A stretch of DNA of 64,000 nucleotides from Engraulis encrasicolus (Eukaryota; Chordata; Actinopteri; Clupeiformes; Engraulidae): NCBI RefSeq assembly GCF_034702125.1, contig NC_085871.1, positions 28,773,076 to 28,837,075 of the forward strand. The letters run 5' to 3'. Every line of letters begins with the position of its first letter. Position 1 is the stretch's first letter. The position numbers were made by a program, and so were the translations under genes. The notes under the pieces are model-generated. The model searched no databases and was not told where the DNA came from. It worked only from the letters and a program-made list of their open reading frames with translations. Below, piece by piece: positions 23,301 to 61,539 of the stretch.

Positions 23301-24070
23301 TAAGTATTAGTGTTAGCACAAATTCTGTAAGAGACTGTGGTGTTAGTATAATTCATTCGGAGTGGAGGGGTCCCTGGAGTTTCCAGCAGGAGTCGCTAAA
23401 AACTGCGAAACTAATTGCCGGAGCAGCGCGTGTGGATTGGGAAACTAACTGAACTTGCAGATCTACGAGGACACTTCACAAGCAAGTCCACGGCTCCGAA
23501 GAAACAACTACTACACCAATCACAAACTTCACAGTGACCCCTATGTTCCTTGACGTTTCGTGTCTCCAGTCCCAGCAATGAACTCTCCAGGCTGAGGTGG
23601 GTGTTATCTGCCATTTTCGGTCTGGTCCACGTGCTGGGATGAAATGAATTGTGCAGTAATTGAGCTAACGGGCTAAATGTTTTGCGAACAGAAAATGGAA
23701 ACGGCACCCTGTTGCCATACGAGAGGCTAGGTAATGCTATTTCCAGGTAGCCCAATTTCCAAGGTATTCAACTTGTAACATAAACATAAATTTAGCGCCC
23801 TGGCCCAAGACACATTCCTTGCACCAATGGAGTATGAGGTGAGTGGAGATAAATCATTCTCAGTAGTAGGGCCTATGTGAGGGACTCCCTGTAATAGTAA
23901 TAATGGCAATGGTGTTGGTTGTAACATTGGCGCAAGGTGCCTTTTTACACCCATCCTTCGAAGACAATGGATTCTATGGGATCTGTGAACATTGGGACAC
24001 ATGATATGAACATTGAAGCTGTATGGAAATGGTGTTCCTGCAATAGGCTAGGCCTAGGCTACCGTTTTCT
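23301..24070. other. Putative 5' region of the zinc-finger gene
   Basis: No exon can be called with confidence. A possible first coding segment starts at ATG 23970 (MDSMGSVNIGTHDMN) and could splice at a GTATGG after GAAGCT in phase 0, which suits the next exon, but the donor is poor. Antisense ORFs here (to 114 codons) lack any recognised domain. Confidence 0.25.
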
Positions 24071-24451
24071 TTAAAGGCACACCTGTAAGATTTTTAGTTG
24101 TTTATTTCCAGAATTCTGTGCTGCCCATTCACGAATGTTAGGCTACCTTTTTTCATGAAAACTTACCACCACCATCAAATTCTCAGTATTCATTATGACT
24201 GGAAAACGTGCATTTTTCATACCTGAGAAGGGGGATCTTCTCCATGGTCCGCCATTTTGAATTTCCAGAAATGGACATTTTTAGCTGCAATGACTGTACT
24301 TGGGCCATACAAGAAAATATTAATTTATTAGGCCTAGGCCTACCGAGTAAACTTTCACGAAAAGATCAAATTTGGCTATAGGCAACCCAGTTTCAACGAG
24401 CAGCATAGTTGCAGTACCTTTTTTAAACTATTTCCTGCACAGTGACTTTAA
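24071..24451. mobile_element. TTAA-flanked MITE
   Basis: The ends AGGCACACCTGT and, inverted, AGTCACTGTGCAGG are flanked by TTAA on both sides (24071-24074 and 24448-24451). This fits Kolobok- or piggyBac-type insertion. There is no coding capacity. Confidence 0.6.
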
Positions 24452-24508
24452 GTTAGATTTAGGTATGAGTAAATGTAAACAACCAACCCTAGTCTCATTT
24501 GCTTGTAG

Positions 24509-50160
<25,652 letters not shown>

Positions 50161-50285
50161 GAAGAGTTCCTCTCCCAGAAGCACTTTAACGACACCAGCC
50201 TTGGAACACAGGAGAGAATCTCCATCAGTGTGAACCGTGTACAGTAGGAAAAGCTTTCTGCTGCCACAAGTACTCAGACAACACA
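50161..50285 (+). pseudogene. Frameshifted relic zinc fingers downstream of the stop
   Basis: After the stop, sequence homologous to two more finger units continues. The linker before them has lost two bases (ATAAGAGAAGCCC against ACAGGAGAGAAGCCC), which shifts the frame and creates the present C terminus REAPSVQTA. A second small deletion lies in the first relic unit, and its second Cys codon is His. A further unit keeps CATCAGTGTGAACCGTGT but lacks its second half. Confidence 0.7.
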
Positions 50286-50413
50286 GGTGAGAAAATCTCA
50301 TTTATATTAGGAGTCTTGTATGCAAGCACCGCTTATATTGTCTGATTATGTTGTGAAGAGTGTCCATTAGGGTTGCCACCTCCTGTCTGACAAAAAGACT
50401 TGGACATTTCAAT

Positions 50414-50419
50414 AATAAA
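50414..50419 (+). terminator. Candidate polyadenylation signal of the zinc-finger gene
   Basis: AATAAA, 254 bases after the stop codon. It is the first such signal downstream. Confidence 0.45.
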
Positions 50420-50574
50420 TTATCACTTTAGTTTTAAGCAATAACTCCCTTCCTTCTGTGTCCAGGAAAACTTTTTTTTAAAATTCTCGATAGACCATGA
50501 CAATCAGGAAAAAAACAGGACAGGTGGCAACACTAGTGTATATGGCACTGATCTGGTACACATCACCTACACAT

Positions 50575-50973
50575 CAGGGCTTGACACTGGCACCTGCCAA
50601 CAGGCCAACTGCTGGTAAAAGTTGGCTGTGGCTGGTAACAATTTCAGTGTCACTAGCCAATTTGGCAGGTAGCTTATTCTATGGCGACCAATCAGAATAG
50701 CTTATATTCTGCATTTTGCCCCTTGTGTATCAATTGCTTGCATCTAAGTTCAAGAAAAAGCACAGTTAGTCAATTTCTATTTTTTATTTTTTTATTTCCG
50801 TGTATAAACCCATGCACTCATCTTCTTGCTTTAAGCACCTCATCTTCTGAGGTTACATGTACAGTGTCATGATAAAAGAAAATGAGGCTAGTGGATGGCT
50901 GGATGGCTAGTGACTCGGGGGAAAACCACTAGCCACAGTGGCCGGCAAGTGAAAAAGTTAATGTCAAGCCCTG
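50575..50973. mobile_element. hAT-type MITE, long form
   Basis: The ends CAGGGCTTGACACTGGC and, inverted, CAGGGCTTGACATTAAC are flanked by the exact 8-base duplication CTACACAT (50567-50574 and 50974-50981), which fits the hAT target pattern. It is 399 bases long and is the same family as 2461-2728 and 7695-7963. Confidence 0.9.
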
Positions 50974-51177
50974 CTACACATGCAAACAGACTCATACAGT
51001 ACGCACAGGCGGACACATGCAAATCATTTGATAAATACTCTAATGAAAGCGAACATTTGCTTAATTATTTTGTCAACAGTGTTATGGACAAATACTATGT
51101 CATTTCAAACATAAATAAAATTACTACAGAGTTGAAACAATACACGTTTGAAAGTGCTTATGTCCCTTAGCAATAAT

Positions 51178-52424
51178 CAGGCATGAAAATCCCTCACCTT
51201 TCGGCGAATTTCGCCGTTTTGAAATCAAAATGGGTCATTTGTGAATCGTGTAGATCCGAGGAGAAAATTTTAGGGGGGGTGGGGGTCGAGCGAGGAGAAA
51301 AGTGTAGCGCCAAGTTACTGTATCATTGTGTAGCGCTCTACCGCAGAAAACTTTCCACAACTGACAATGACGTTTGACCAATCACAGCATTTGTTGCTGT
51401 CGGCACAGCCAATAACGTGAACGAGCTCAATCTAAGTCCCGCCCTTCATACTTATCTTTGAAAGCGTTTTAAACAGGTGAAGCTTTGGTCTGCGGGGCTG
51501 GCGTGGTTGTATCAAATATCTTTCTTTTTAGTTCTAGAACATCTCTGATTATAAGAAAATGTCCAAACGATCTGTCACAGATAGTCTACACGTTTCCCAG
51601 AGAGGTAGCTATTTGAGATCATGATTCTTGTTATGAGAACATCAAGACGCAAGCATTTCGATGAGAAGGGAGTGGATGTAGTTAGCCACAGAAGTTAAGC
51701 TGTTTTCCTAATAATTTGAAACCGCATTTGCCCTGCCCACGTGAAAAAGTATTTATTCTCAAAAGAGCTCCCTTGATGAAAGCTTGGGTAGGCTTACGGC
51801 ACGTTTTCCTGACGGCTATTTTAACGGGTCTGTGCGCTACGGAATGGCGAAATAGTATGCGCTACGGCCGGGGAAGAAGCGCATATCTACGCGAGGCATC
51901 CAACCTGCTTCGAATGCTGCGGCTTCTTATAGCACGCACGAGAGAGAGGGAGAGGGAGAAAGAGCGAAGCCTAACTTAGTCAATCGTTTGACACGGGACA
52001 AATTGTTTTAGGAATCATGCCAAGTTTTTTGTAATCCCTTGGTAGCCTACATCTAAATTACATATTAAAAATCTAGTGGAACACGGTCAAACAGTTTTTT
52101 TTCACGGTCAAAGTTGGAGCTTTCCTATTTTTTTTTATAGGGAAACAGATATACTAGGTGAATGGACAAAAATGTCAGTAGTTTATCCAAACTGTGTCAA
52201 AGATTTTTTGTATTACAAGTTGTCTGAAATATGATGATTAACTGTTCAAACGAGATCACAACCAGGCAAGCGTTGAGGGGACATTGGATAGTGTTGAGAG
52301 GAGGGGGTGCTTAGTTGCCATTGGGGGGCATTAGTCTATTTTATTTTTAAGGGGGGCATTGGCAGGGTTTTGATGAGGTCAAGGGGGAATTTATTTTTAA
52401 AAAAGCCTGAGAACCAAAACCCAT

Positions 52425-52515
<91 letters not shown>

Positions 52516-52860
52516 GTCTATCTATCTGTCTGTCTGTCTGTCTGTCTGCCCCCCTCATCAGACATGACAGCATGACAATCATGAAGTAACGAAGATGGTT
52601 GACAGTTCTTCTTATGTTCACTGTCCCTGGGTCGCTACAGTATGCTCAAAATTCATAATTTAAAGACGGTTTTAGCTAAATTTTCTCCCATGGGAGACCA
52701 TGCCCCCAGACCCCCCTAGTATGACTCAACACTATCCCCCAAAAACGCCACTGCACACCACACATTCGCGCGCACCGCTGCAGCACACGCGCCGCTCCGT
52801 GCCACCGCGCCACGCCGCACCTTTCTCACCTTTTTCACCCCTGACCTGTTTTCATGCCTG
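51178..52860. mobile_element. Probable hAT-like element with CAGGCATGAAAA ends
   Basis: The left end CAGGCATGAAAATCC is matched by the inverted right end CAGGCATGAAAACAGG. AATAAT flanks both sides (51172-51177 and 52861-52866), a shorter duplication than the 8 bases expected. A (TATC)n tract of about 120 bases is inside. ORFs to 87 codons show no motif. Confidence 0.6.
52426..52548. repeat. (TATC)n microsatellite
   Basis: Long pure TATC run ending in TGTC variants near 52515-52548, inside the element 51178-52860. Confidence 0.95.
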
Positions 52861-52866
52861 AATAAT

Positions 52867-53271
52867 GTTGTCATTAAACTGTGTAACTGATATAGAAAAT
52901 GTGATTGTTGAGCTTCATAAGTAGGATTTTATGATTCACTGTGATACAGACTGACACATTTTTCATTATACATCCCTGTAACGTCTGATTTGAATTTAGT
53001 CACCCTCCTTACACAAGACTTCCTTCTCCAGAGATAATCCCTAGTGTCTGTTCATAGGATTTTTACAACACATAAGGGATCAATAGCTCAAAAACACTTT
53101 CAAAACAGTCAACCGTGTTACTCAACTGTGTTACGGTCAACAGTGCAGGGGAACAAGTCTGCACTTTTTTTAGGAGAAAAAACAGAGCAGACAAACCCAT
53201 CTCCCTAGAACACAAATTATTTTGTTTGTTTGTCTGTCAATATGGAGATAAATTGGCAAAAACATACTCTA
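52867..53271. other. Intergenic DNA
   Basis: No gene was recognised. CAACCGTGTTAC and GTTACGGTCAAC motifs around 53110-53145, and again at 53698-53712 and 54045-54062, suggest a further old repeat spanning to about 54070, but its ends could not be fixed. Confidence 0.35.
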
Positions 53272-53668
53272 TCAGTGTTGCCAGATTGGGCTGGTTCCCG
53301 CCCAATTGGGCTGTTTAGGATGGCCGTGTGCAGGTAAAAATGGCATTTATCAGAAAAACCTGCCCTCTTTTTGCCATAGAAATCAATAGAATTGGGCGGG
53401 ATTTTGTGCTTCTAGGCGGATTTTGAACATTTTTTGGGCTGGAAATCATCAGCTATTTTTTCTTCTTTTTATTTATCCATTCATTGGCAATGAAACGTCA
53501 TTGCCAATGAATGGATAAATAAAAAGAAGAAAAAATAACTTAAAGAAGAAAAAAATCCAAAGTGTGCGAACCTTTTTTCCAAAAATACGTAATCTTTTTG
53601 TTCAGCACCAGGGATTGTGCACAAGTAACTCTACAACTGGAAATCATCAGCCTCATCTGGCAACCCTG
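53272..53668. mobile_element. Short TIR element with GTTGCCAGAT ends, carrying a perfect palindrome
   Basis: CAGTGTTGCCAGATTGGGC on the left is inverted relative to CAGGGTTGCCAGATGAGGC on the right. No target duplication was found. GGAAATCATCAGC occurs twice inside, on either side of the palindrome at 53455-53536. Confidence 0.5.
53455..53536. repeat. Perfect 39 bp inverted repeat with a 4 base loop
   Basis: The arm 53455-53493 is the exact reverse complement of 53498-53536, with AACG between. One mismatch further out, pairing continues for three bases. Confidence 0.95.
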
Positions 53669-55137
53669 ACTGTCATAGCTAATTGTAACACCATTGACCG
53701 TAACACGGTTGACATTTCAGCCATTTTTATGGTGTTGTGCTAACTGAGGACCTCAGAAGTTCCACCACAACACCTTAATCAATTCATGTATCTGTATGCT
53801 TTATCTGTGTTTTTCTACATGTGATTTCTAATTCAGATTCTTATGAATATGTTGATAACACAGTTGACAGGCAATTTTCCCGCTATGAGAACATGAAAAA
53901 GAATGGATTAAATTATGGAAGGATGGAGCTCAAAACTTACCAAAAAGTCTTCCCATATCCTGCCAAAGAGGTTATGACATCACGTGATGTTATTCGTATG
54001 GCCTAAGACCAAACCATTACTGATTTATGGAGGGGGTTTCAGACCGTGACACGGTTAACACCGTTTTTGTGGACACACACAAAATGGCAAATTTCATGTA
54101 TAATGGAAAGGACAGTGGTCTTTCTGACAGTTTTGTCATATTGTGATGATTACTGTGAATCAACATTTGCAATCGTTTTGGGCAAAACAAGTTTCTTTAC
54201 ATGCTAATATGATGACTGAATCTGACATTTGGAAAACAGGACGGCATGAAAACGCCCAAAACCAGTATTAAATATTCATTCTTGCTAAAGGAAATAATGC
54301 CATGTCTACACTTTCTGTATTATATGAAAGATAAATGTTTTCTAATGTCCAAATAATCATTGGATGCAGTTAATAGTTAGTGGAATTGGCGAATAAAATC
54401 CGTGGACTTAAAAGCGTAGTCGAAACGGAGAATCACTCTAAAGCTCATTTAATATCGAAATTCCACACACAAAAAAATGTTTGCAGTTTTGCAGTTTCGT
54501 TGTTTTTCTTATGTCACCGCCTATTCAAATAGGTCGATCTGTGTTCAGCTGGGCACAGCTGGTAAAGAGCCATTGGCACACAATTCTATTGGTGTTTGTG
54601 TGCATTCACGCTCAATGGCTGCATAACTTGAGAACACTAAAGTTGCCTCCTACAGTACCACACACGGTTTGTGTATCTGTTTGTCTGTGTGTGTTTGAGT
54701 GGTCTTGTTTTTTGTCTGTATTTGCATTTGAATCATGAACAGAGATATTTAAAGTAGACATTTATTGATTCCTATACATAGACAGTCTGTCTTTCCTACA
54801 GTATACGCTCCATTGTACCTACAGTACAGTACATAGTTGTCTGAGCACAGCAATACAGGCAGACAATTTTTTTCTTTTGTTTCAATGTTGATATTGTTGT
54901 TCACTGTTGATAATGCTGTTGATACTCCTGGACTCTTTCTTTCTTGGCCAATATACCCCCCAAAAAATGCAGTTTACATGTGACCTAGAAATAATGTAAG
55001 GCAATTACCCTTGACTCTTAAAATAGTCTGTTATCATCTGTGAACAGTATACTACCCCCCAGTTCAGTGTTGATAATGTTGTTCAGTGTTGATATTAAAC
55101 ACCAGACTATAACATGTAGGCCTACTGTACTGTGCCC
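53669..55137. other. Intergenic DNA without recognised genes
   Basis: ORFs of 61 and 85 codons lack any domain. GTTGATA(A/T)TG(C/T)TGTT motifs recur at 54885-54915 and 55065-55090. No element ends were identified. Confidence 0.35.
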
Positions 55138-55312
55138 CGTACCTGGTGAATGTCCAGGGGACACCTGCTGTCACTGGTGCTGAAAATGTTCAAAACTATT
55201 ATTGCAATAATGCTTAAAAAGGTATATATTTTTCCATGTGTACATTTTCTGTTGTGTGTTGTTTATTCAGAAAGAGTAAAGACATCAGCAGTCAATTTTA
55301 TGTTTAGAGCAA

Positions 55313-55318
55313 TTTATT
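55313..55318 (-). terminator. AATAAA polyadenylation signal of copy C
   Basis: AATAAA on the minus strand in the same context as in copies A and B, but 764 bases past the stop because a LINE fragment sits in the 3' UTR. Confidence 0.6.
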
Positions 55319-55515
55319 GACGCAAACCATTTTCATCATTCATTTTATTCAGGTTGACATGAACATTGGGTAGGAATGAATCATTCTGAATGATGAATAA
55401 TGAAGACTAAAATTATCACAGTAGAGAAACACAGTTCAATTAAAAATACAGTAGGACATGCAAAGGACAAAGAACACAGTATCATGATTCAGGACTCAAA
55501 CACCCCTTTCAGAAA

Positions 55516-56036
55516 CCAGGCTTTTGCAGGGCTTTTGTGATTTTTGAGGCCAAAAATAATAAGACATTTTATTTAAAACTGAAACAGATGACTTTTTAGT
55601 CTTCATTTGAACTGGAGCGAGAGGGAATAGCAATGTGAATAAGATTAGACAGATAAGGAGGGGCAAGATTGTGGATAGCCTTGAAGGTGTGGAGGAGTAT
55701 TTCAAAATGAATTCTAAATTTGATAGGGAGCCCATGGAGATGTTGCAGTGCAGGGGTAATGTGATAACAGGAAGTGGATTTGGTACTCACGAGCAGCTGA
55801 GTTCTGGACCAGTTGGAGCTTGAGGGATTTTTTAGGGAGACCAAAGAGGAGAGAGTTACAGTCAATGTGGGAGGTGACAAGACTTGGGCTAAATCCCATT
55901 ACTAATTTCTATCCCTACCCCTCTGTCTTAACATGAATCGAGACTCCACTACCCCTACACGTGGATGCGCAGAACAGAGGGGAAGGAGAAAGGCTTAGGG
56001 CTAAGGGGTGAAATGGGATTCAGCATATGCCAGAAT
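55516..56036 (-). mobile_element. LINE fragment inside the 3' UTR region of copy C
   Basis: The minus strand from about 55890 to 55590 encodes the end of a non-LTR reverse transcriptase (FGLPKKSLKLQLVQNSAAR, then LPIKFRI, FKAIHNLAPPYLS), with a frameshift. The flanks 55440-55515 and 56037-56080 match contiguous sequence in copy B (8724-8830), so the fragment is an insertion. Confidence 0.75.
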
Positions 56037-56081
56037 TTGCGAGGTCATGTGACAGTGTTGTACTTCTCTCCTTCAAGGTCC

Positions 56082-58439
56082 TCAGTACTTTGCACAGTAG
56101 AGGAACCTGAAGCGGCGATCCCTGTAATGAGGTGAAGGACATTAGAGAAGGTCAGACAAAAGCTTTTGGCTCTTAATATCAACATAAGAAAATTTGTGGA
56201 CATGCTTTTATAGAAATATAAAATGTCATCAAGGAAGAGTATGGGTAACTTACTGGGGAGAGTTGTGGTGGATGGAGTAGACTCCGGCCAGGTAGTTGTA
56301 GTTGGGCACATACCAGTTGAAGTACTCCTCATAGTAGTTCACCCAGGGGGTCCAACGGCAGCTGTGGTGGTAATGGCCAGGGGCTCTGCAACACCTGATG
56401 TAGAACCTGACACAAAATGGAGGACAAGACATTACATCAGAAGGAGTTATACACAGTCTAGTTTGGGGATGTCAAACATTAGGCCTGTGGGCTGGATGTG
56501 GGCCATCAAATGGTTTAGTCAGGCGCTATACTTATGTTAAATTAAAGAAAAAGATACAAGAAGGGGGGTAAAAGTAAACCTCTTGTCTATTACAAAGGTG
56601 CTGCAGGTTGTGATATATTTAGCGATTTCGGCCCACTTGGGATTGACACCCTCTACTTGGAACCATGCACTATGGTATATGGTACTATACCCATATTATT
56701 TTTAGTTTTCAGCTTCTCAAATGATCATACCCTCCTTACTTTCCATCAACATGTTCCATTTTAGCAAAACAATAAAATATTGAAATGTAATATAGAGAGG
56801 CAAATAGAGGTAAATAGAGAGGCAAATGACCTGAAAATCTGGCAAAGTGGATTAGATTCACTGACTGCGTGCTTGCCGTTTGAAGTCTGATGGTAGGCCT
56901 TATTAAAATGGTTTCAGGTCATTGTTCGGAATGAAAAGGACTGTGGGACAAAAACGATAATTACCTGCGATCCTGGTAGTAGTTGTTGTGATAGCTGGCT
57001 ACTCCTGACATGACGTAGTTGAAAGGGCAGGTGTAGGAGAGAACGCCATTAAAGCTGTTCACATAACCACTGCCAGTGCACGTGGGGGTGGAGCTGAATG
57101 TGGATTTGCAGCTGAAGCTGAACCGACGATCCTCATATGCATTACTGTGGTAGCTGGAGTTGGAGAAAGTGAAAATATATCATTTTAACAAGGCCAATGA
57201 CTGGTAAGTGGTGTGATTAATAGGAAAGCTAACAAATTCAAAAAAGTTTGAAGCTAGCATACTTCGACAAATGACTGCCTAAAAGAGTTATGTTAAGTAC
57301 ATTACAGTCATGACATTTTGAAAAAGTGGATAACTGATAGTTGTGATGTTTAACAGAAGAGCTGAACAAAGAGGCAGTTTAAACCGAGCATATTGGTCCA
57401 ACCAAACTCAGTCCTCTTTAAGTGGACCAAAAATTGACAGCAAAGTTTATTTCAAAAAGATCCGGCTGTTCTTTCTGGTCCTGTTTGGCTTTTATGGTGT
57501 GTCAGTCCTCTATTTGATCACACCCGGTACTCAAGAGCTCTCCTTCAGTGATCACACCTGGTCAGAAGTCTTCCCAGGACTCATAAGCGAACCGTACTGA
57601 GACCACGTCAAGACAGGTTTTGGTGCGGTTCACCTCTGGGGAGTCCGGGTACACTTTGGAGCATTCACATATGCATATGCACAAACATTTTTGAGTCACA
57701 GGTCTGAGTTCGCTTAAATGACTGAAAGGGAGCAGGTGTGTAAACACCCTTTTACTTGTAAACCACAACCACAAAGCCTGGAAAGAGTTCATCACTAACC
57801 TGGAAATCCTGGAGATGGTTTGAGTGGATGGGCAGATAGCGTAGAAGTAACCATTGAAGGAGTTTACATATCTCTTGGATCTCTTGGCTGATGATCCATC
57901 TGCAATGATGACAAGCCAGCTTTAGGTCTTGAATCCCCCATATATCCCATATGAATTAGCTGAACGGCTGGCTGACTTACCTGTATCATTTGTCAGGGCA
58001 GGGATGTCCAGGTCATCCAGTGCTTCATTCGCAAAGCTGTTTGATTCCTCTGTTTAGAGAAGAGGAACAGAAAAAAAACATTTAATTTCATCACAAATTA
58101 TTTCTTGTACAAGTGCAAAGTAATTAAGTTCAAATTCATGTCTTTGTGTACGTGTCCAATATAAGGTGGTTCTGACCATATGTGGTTCGTTTTGCCAGAT
58201 CCTCAATCATACGTTCAACCTCTGCCAGGTCTCCCTCATCATCTTCTCCAGAGTCCACTGGCTTGCACATGGTGCCTGAATAGAAACAATAGGAAATGAA
58301 GTTGTTCAGTAAAGTTTAAGGGGAAAGGTCTTGGTTCTTATTGCTTATGATTAATAGAACCACAAAACCGCAACATGCTGGTCTTACCTCCAACATAAAG
58401 GAGAAGCAGAAGAGAGCAGCCTGTCTTCAGTGTCTTCAT
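56082..58439 (-). CDS. Secreted dermatopontin-like protein, copy C
   Basis: Seven exons on the minus strand: 58439-58388, 58275-58177, 58049-57981, 57899-57800, 57153-56965, 56406-56254 and 56121-56082. The total is 702 bases and 233 residues. Exon 2 is two codons shorter than in A and B (DSGEDDEGD against DSSSGEEDEGD). The propeptide site is RSKR, which keeps the furin pattern. Cys positions and the three D-R-R-F repeats are kept, with NNYYQDR in the second. The introns between exons 4 and 5 and between 5 and 6 are longer than in A and B. Orientation is the same as in the tandem array 46 kb away, with the zinc-finger gene in between on the other strand. No disabling change was found. Confidence 0.87.
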
Positions 58440-58628
58440 GGTGATGCAGCTGCTAGGACGAGCTCCTTCCAGGTGATTCAGGTGATACCCACCGATGCTG
58501 TTACCAGGCAATGCAGCTGTTGCCAGAAGATGCTGTTACCAGGTAGAGGTGATACCAGCAGCTTTGCTGTCAAGTGACCCAAGTTGCAGCTTTGGGAGAC
58601 TTCTGTCTGTGGAGTCCACAGGTGCTGC

Positions 58629-58635
58629 TTTTATA
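58629..58635 (-). promoter_or_regulatory. TATA box of copy C
   Basis: TATAAAA on the minus strand, about 190 bases upstream of the start codon. The 5' leader is longer than in copy A because of extra sequence at 58445-58540. CACGTG at 58667-58672 is conserved with copy 0. Confidence 0.7.
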
Positions 58636-59665
58636 CCTTAGAGTGTTGTGTCTCGCGTGACTTGGCCACGTGTCAATCACTAAACTTGACAGCACGTTTG
58701 TCAGCATCACCTGTTGATTGGGTGCATCATGGGTGGCCAGATTAGTCTCTTTTGGGAAATGGGTCCTAATTCACACGTAAATAATCTATACAATGGCAGT
58801 TAGAAATACAGTGCATCTGAATATGTTTTACTGGATGGAATGCCACCATGCAGGGGAACTTACAGTAAATGTGGAGCAGAGCTCTTTATGTGAAGCCTCT
58901 TGGCCCTCTGGCATGTAAAGGTTATTTATGGACTACTAGTCTCTGTCAGTGATGAATAACTGTCCTCTCAATTTAGTTACACAATTGCACTGTGCATGAA
59001 CTATTAAAGATACTTTTATTTACAATATTGCATGACAAAATAACATTACATGAGTGAATGAAATAGGACATCGTTTGAAATAGGACATCAACATGACCTC
59101 AAACCGCTCAACTGAACTTATAGAGCAGCCTATTTTCATTTATTGTTTTGGTCTGACTCAATTTACAGTTAGGTCATGTGAAAAAGAGCTCAAAGCCCTG
59201 TCAAGGTCCCTTGAATACGGAATGATTATGATGATGAACTCACGCAGCCACATAGATCAGAAGAAAGCTTCTACTGGCTTACTGTCTACCACTTGACTTG
59301 GCGTCAACTCTCCACCTCTGTCCATGGTGCTGACGTGTCCCCCATCACCCTTCAAATCTGTGTCAGTGGAACAGGTACACCTGTCTTTAGTGCACGCCCT
59401 TTCTCAGCAGGAATTACTGTCACCATTCCACAAGCAGTAGTAAAGCGTAAACAGTGACAGGAATAGACAAAGTGAAAGTCATTCACGTGCAGAAGATAAT
59501 GCCATTCAACAGATTCCTCCCATGCAGGGCCCATAACAGACTAGACCAGCTGATCAGGTTCAAAGCCTGTGTCAGCCCTGCCTGGCTGAGTGATTGACAG
59601 CTGTGAGATCCAATCAATAAAGGTTATCCTTCATTTTTGTGGGAGGCCACATTCCTGAATTTGTA

Positions 59666-59722
<57 letters not shown>

Positions 59723-59998
59723 TCTGTGTGTGTGTCTCTGTGTGTGTGTCTCTGTGTGTGTGTGTGTGTCTCTGTGTGTGTCTGAGTGTGTGTTAGGGGG
59801 GGGGGTGTCAAAGAGCACAGAAGTTATTTGCAGAAGAGGTGTCAGGAAACTAATTACATCTCTGTAATACAAATCACTGACAGGAGTTTCTCTGTCTTGA
59901 AGGATTAACTTCATTCCACATCTTTCACTGCCAACAAATTTTCAGATCCTGTTCAGCAGCCTCACTGTTGTGTACGAGACCTTAATTGGCAGCTTACG

Positions 59999-60173
<175 letters not shown>

Positions 60174-60235
60174 CAAGCTATATAGGTCAAAGCTGGAAAG
60201 GGTTTCCCTTTTTTAAGAAAAACCAGAAGGTGTGT

Positions 60236-60626
60236 TTACTGTAACTGCAATTCTGCTAAAACAGCGGAACCCTGAGGGACTAGCCACAAGAAAACAGGCT
60301 GCAAGTAGGCCAGGGGGCATAGTGAGCTAATCCTAGATTCTGAAATTGCAGATTTACAAGCTTTACAATGCTATTGAATATGTTTACTTTTTTAAGTAGA
60401 GAAAAAAGAAAGTTTCACCTATAGAAAATGGCCTGCTCACACACTCGTACTCATTGATATTTTCAACTGCTGACAAAGGGCCCATTTCTTGTAAGAGAGA
60501 TTTGGCTTGAGGCAATACAGTATGAACACACCAAAAAATAGGGTAATGATTGATGGTCAGGAGAAAAATGGCAGTCAACTCAGAAGATTTATCCTGATGC
60601 AAAGTATCAGGATAAACAGCACAGTT
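60236..60626. other. Intergenic DNA
   Basis: No gene was recognised. A 157-codon antisense ORF overlaps this stretch and the neighbouring transposon remnant and has no domain. Confidence 0.35.
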
Positions 60627-61365
60627 TGCGTCGATGATGAGTACACCCCTTTTTGAACAATATTTTTTATACGCACACAAAGTTATTTCCAAAATGACTG
60701 GATTGAATACGTTTAATACAACATCTGTTGAGCTTACAACAGAAAAGGTTAATAATATAACTAAAATAATGTGGCTTTCCATTTTTGTGAAATCAAGATG
60801 AGTACACCCCTCTGTTAGAATCCCATGGGAAGGATCATGAGCTGCTTCAGTAGTCACACATGTTCACATGCATGTTTGTTTTTGTGAAATTTGGCTTTCA
60901 AATAGCATTCATCCACCCCCAAAATCATGTCAGTTACATTACTTGACTTGACTCGAGACATGGGACATTGGGACTACTTACTTGGTTACCACCACACGTG
61001 CTTGACACCATCTAAAACAAATGTGTTCATCTTTTTTGTCATCAAACCACACGACATGATTCCAGCAATCCATATCTTTAGTCTGTTTGTCACTGATGAG
61101 ACCATGACAAACAAATGCTTTGCTAGATGGTGTATGCATGTGTGGTGGTAACCAAGTGAGAAGTACAAGGAAATGTCTCCCATGTTTACAGTCAAGAATG
61201 GTAGTGGGACTATCGTGGTTTGGGGTTGCATGCATGCGGTCAACATTGGGAAGCTGAATTTCATGTTAGGAAACATGCATGCCAGCATGTACTGTGACTA
61301 GCAGCTCAGGATCCTCTCTATGGAAGTTTAACATAGGGGTCAGGGTGTACTCCCTTTTGCACCGT
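60627..61365 (+). mobile_element. Decayed Tc1-like element with GAGTACACCCC motifs
   Basis: GATGAGTACACCCCT occurs at 60632 and 60797, and the inverse AGGGTGTACTCCC at 61340. Between them the plus strand encodes remnants of a Tc1 transposase: VTDETMTNK, then after a stop SEKYKEMSPMFTVKNGSG, IVVWGC and GKLNFMLGNMHASMYCD. The DE-side end and the helix-turn-helix part are missing, so it is inactive. Confidence 0.65.
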
Positions 61366-61539
61366 CATAATTAGATACCCCTTACAGTTAAAATGGGGTG
61401 TCAATATTATTCGTTAAAACCTAAAAATCAGTCCATTTCAGAAAAAAGCTGGCTTTGTGTATATGAAATTCACCAGAGTACAAAACAGCTACATAGCTTG
61501 AATCACACACACGCACACACACGCACACACACCTGCCAG

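Noticed and set aside
23411..24002. Antisense ORFs of 91 and 114 codons upstream of the zinc-finger gene
   Set aside because: No domain, no splice support and no conserved copy to compare.
60384..60857. 157-codon minus-strand ORF with a hydrophobic stretch
   Set aside because: It extends into the decayed Tc1-like remnant and shows no family signature. The hydrophobic part resembles a signal or membrane segment by chance.
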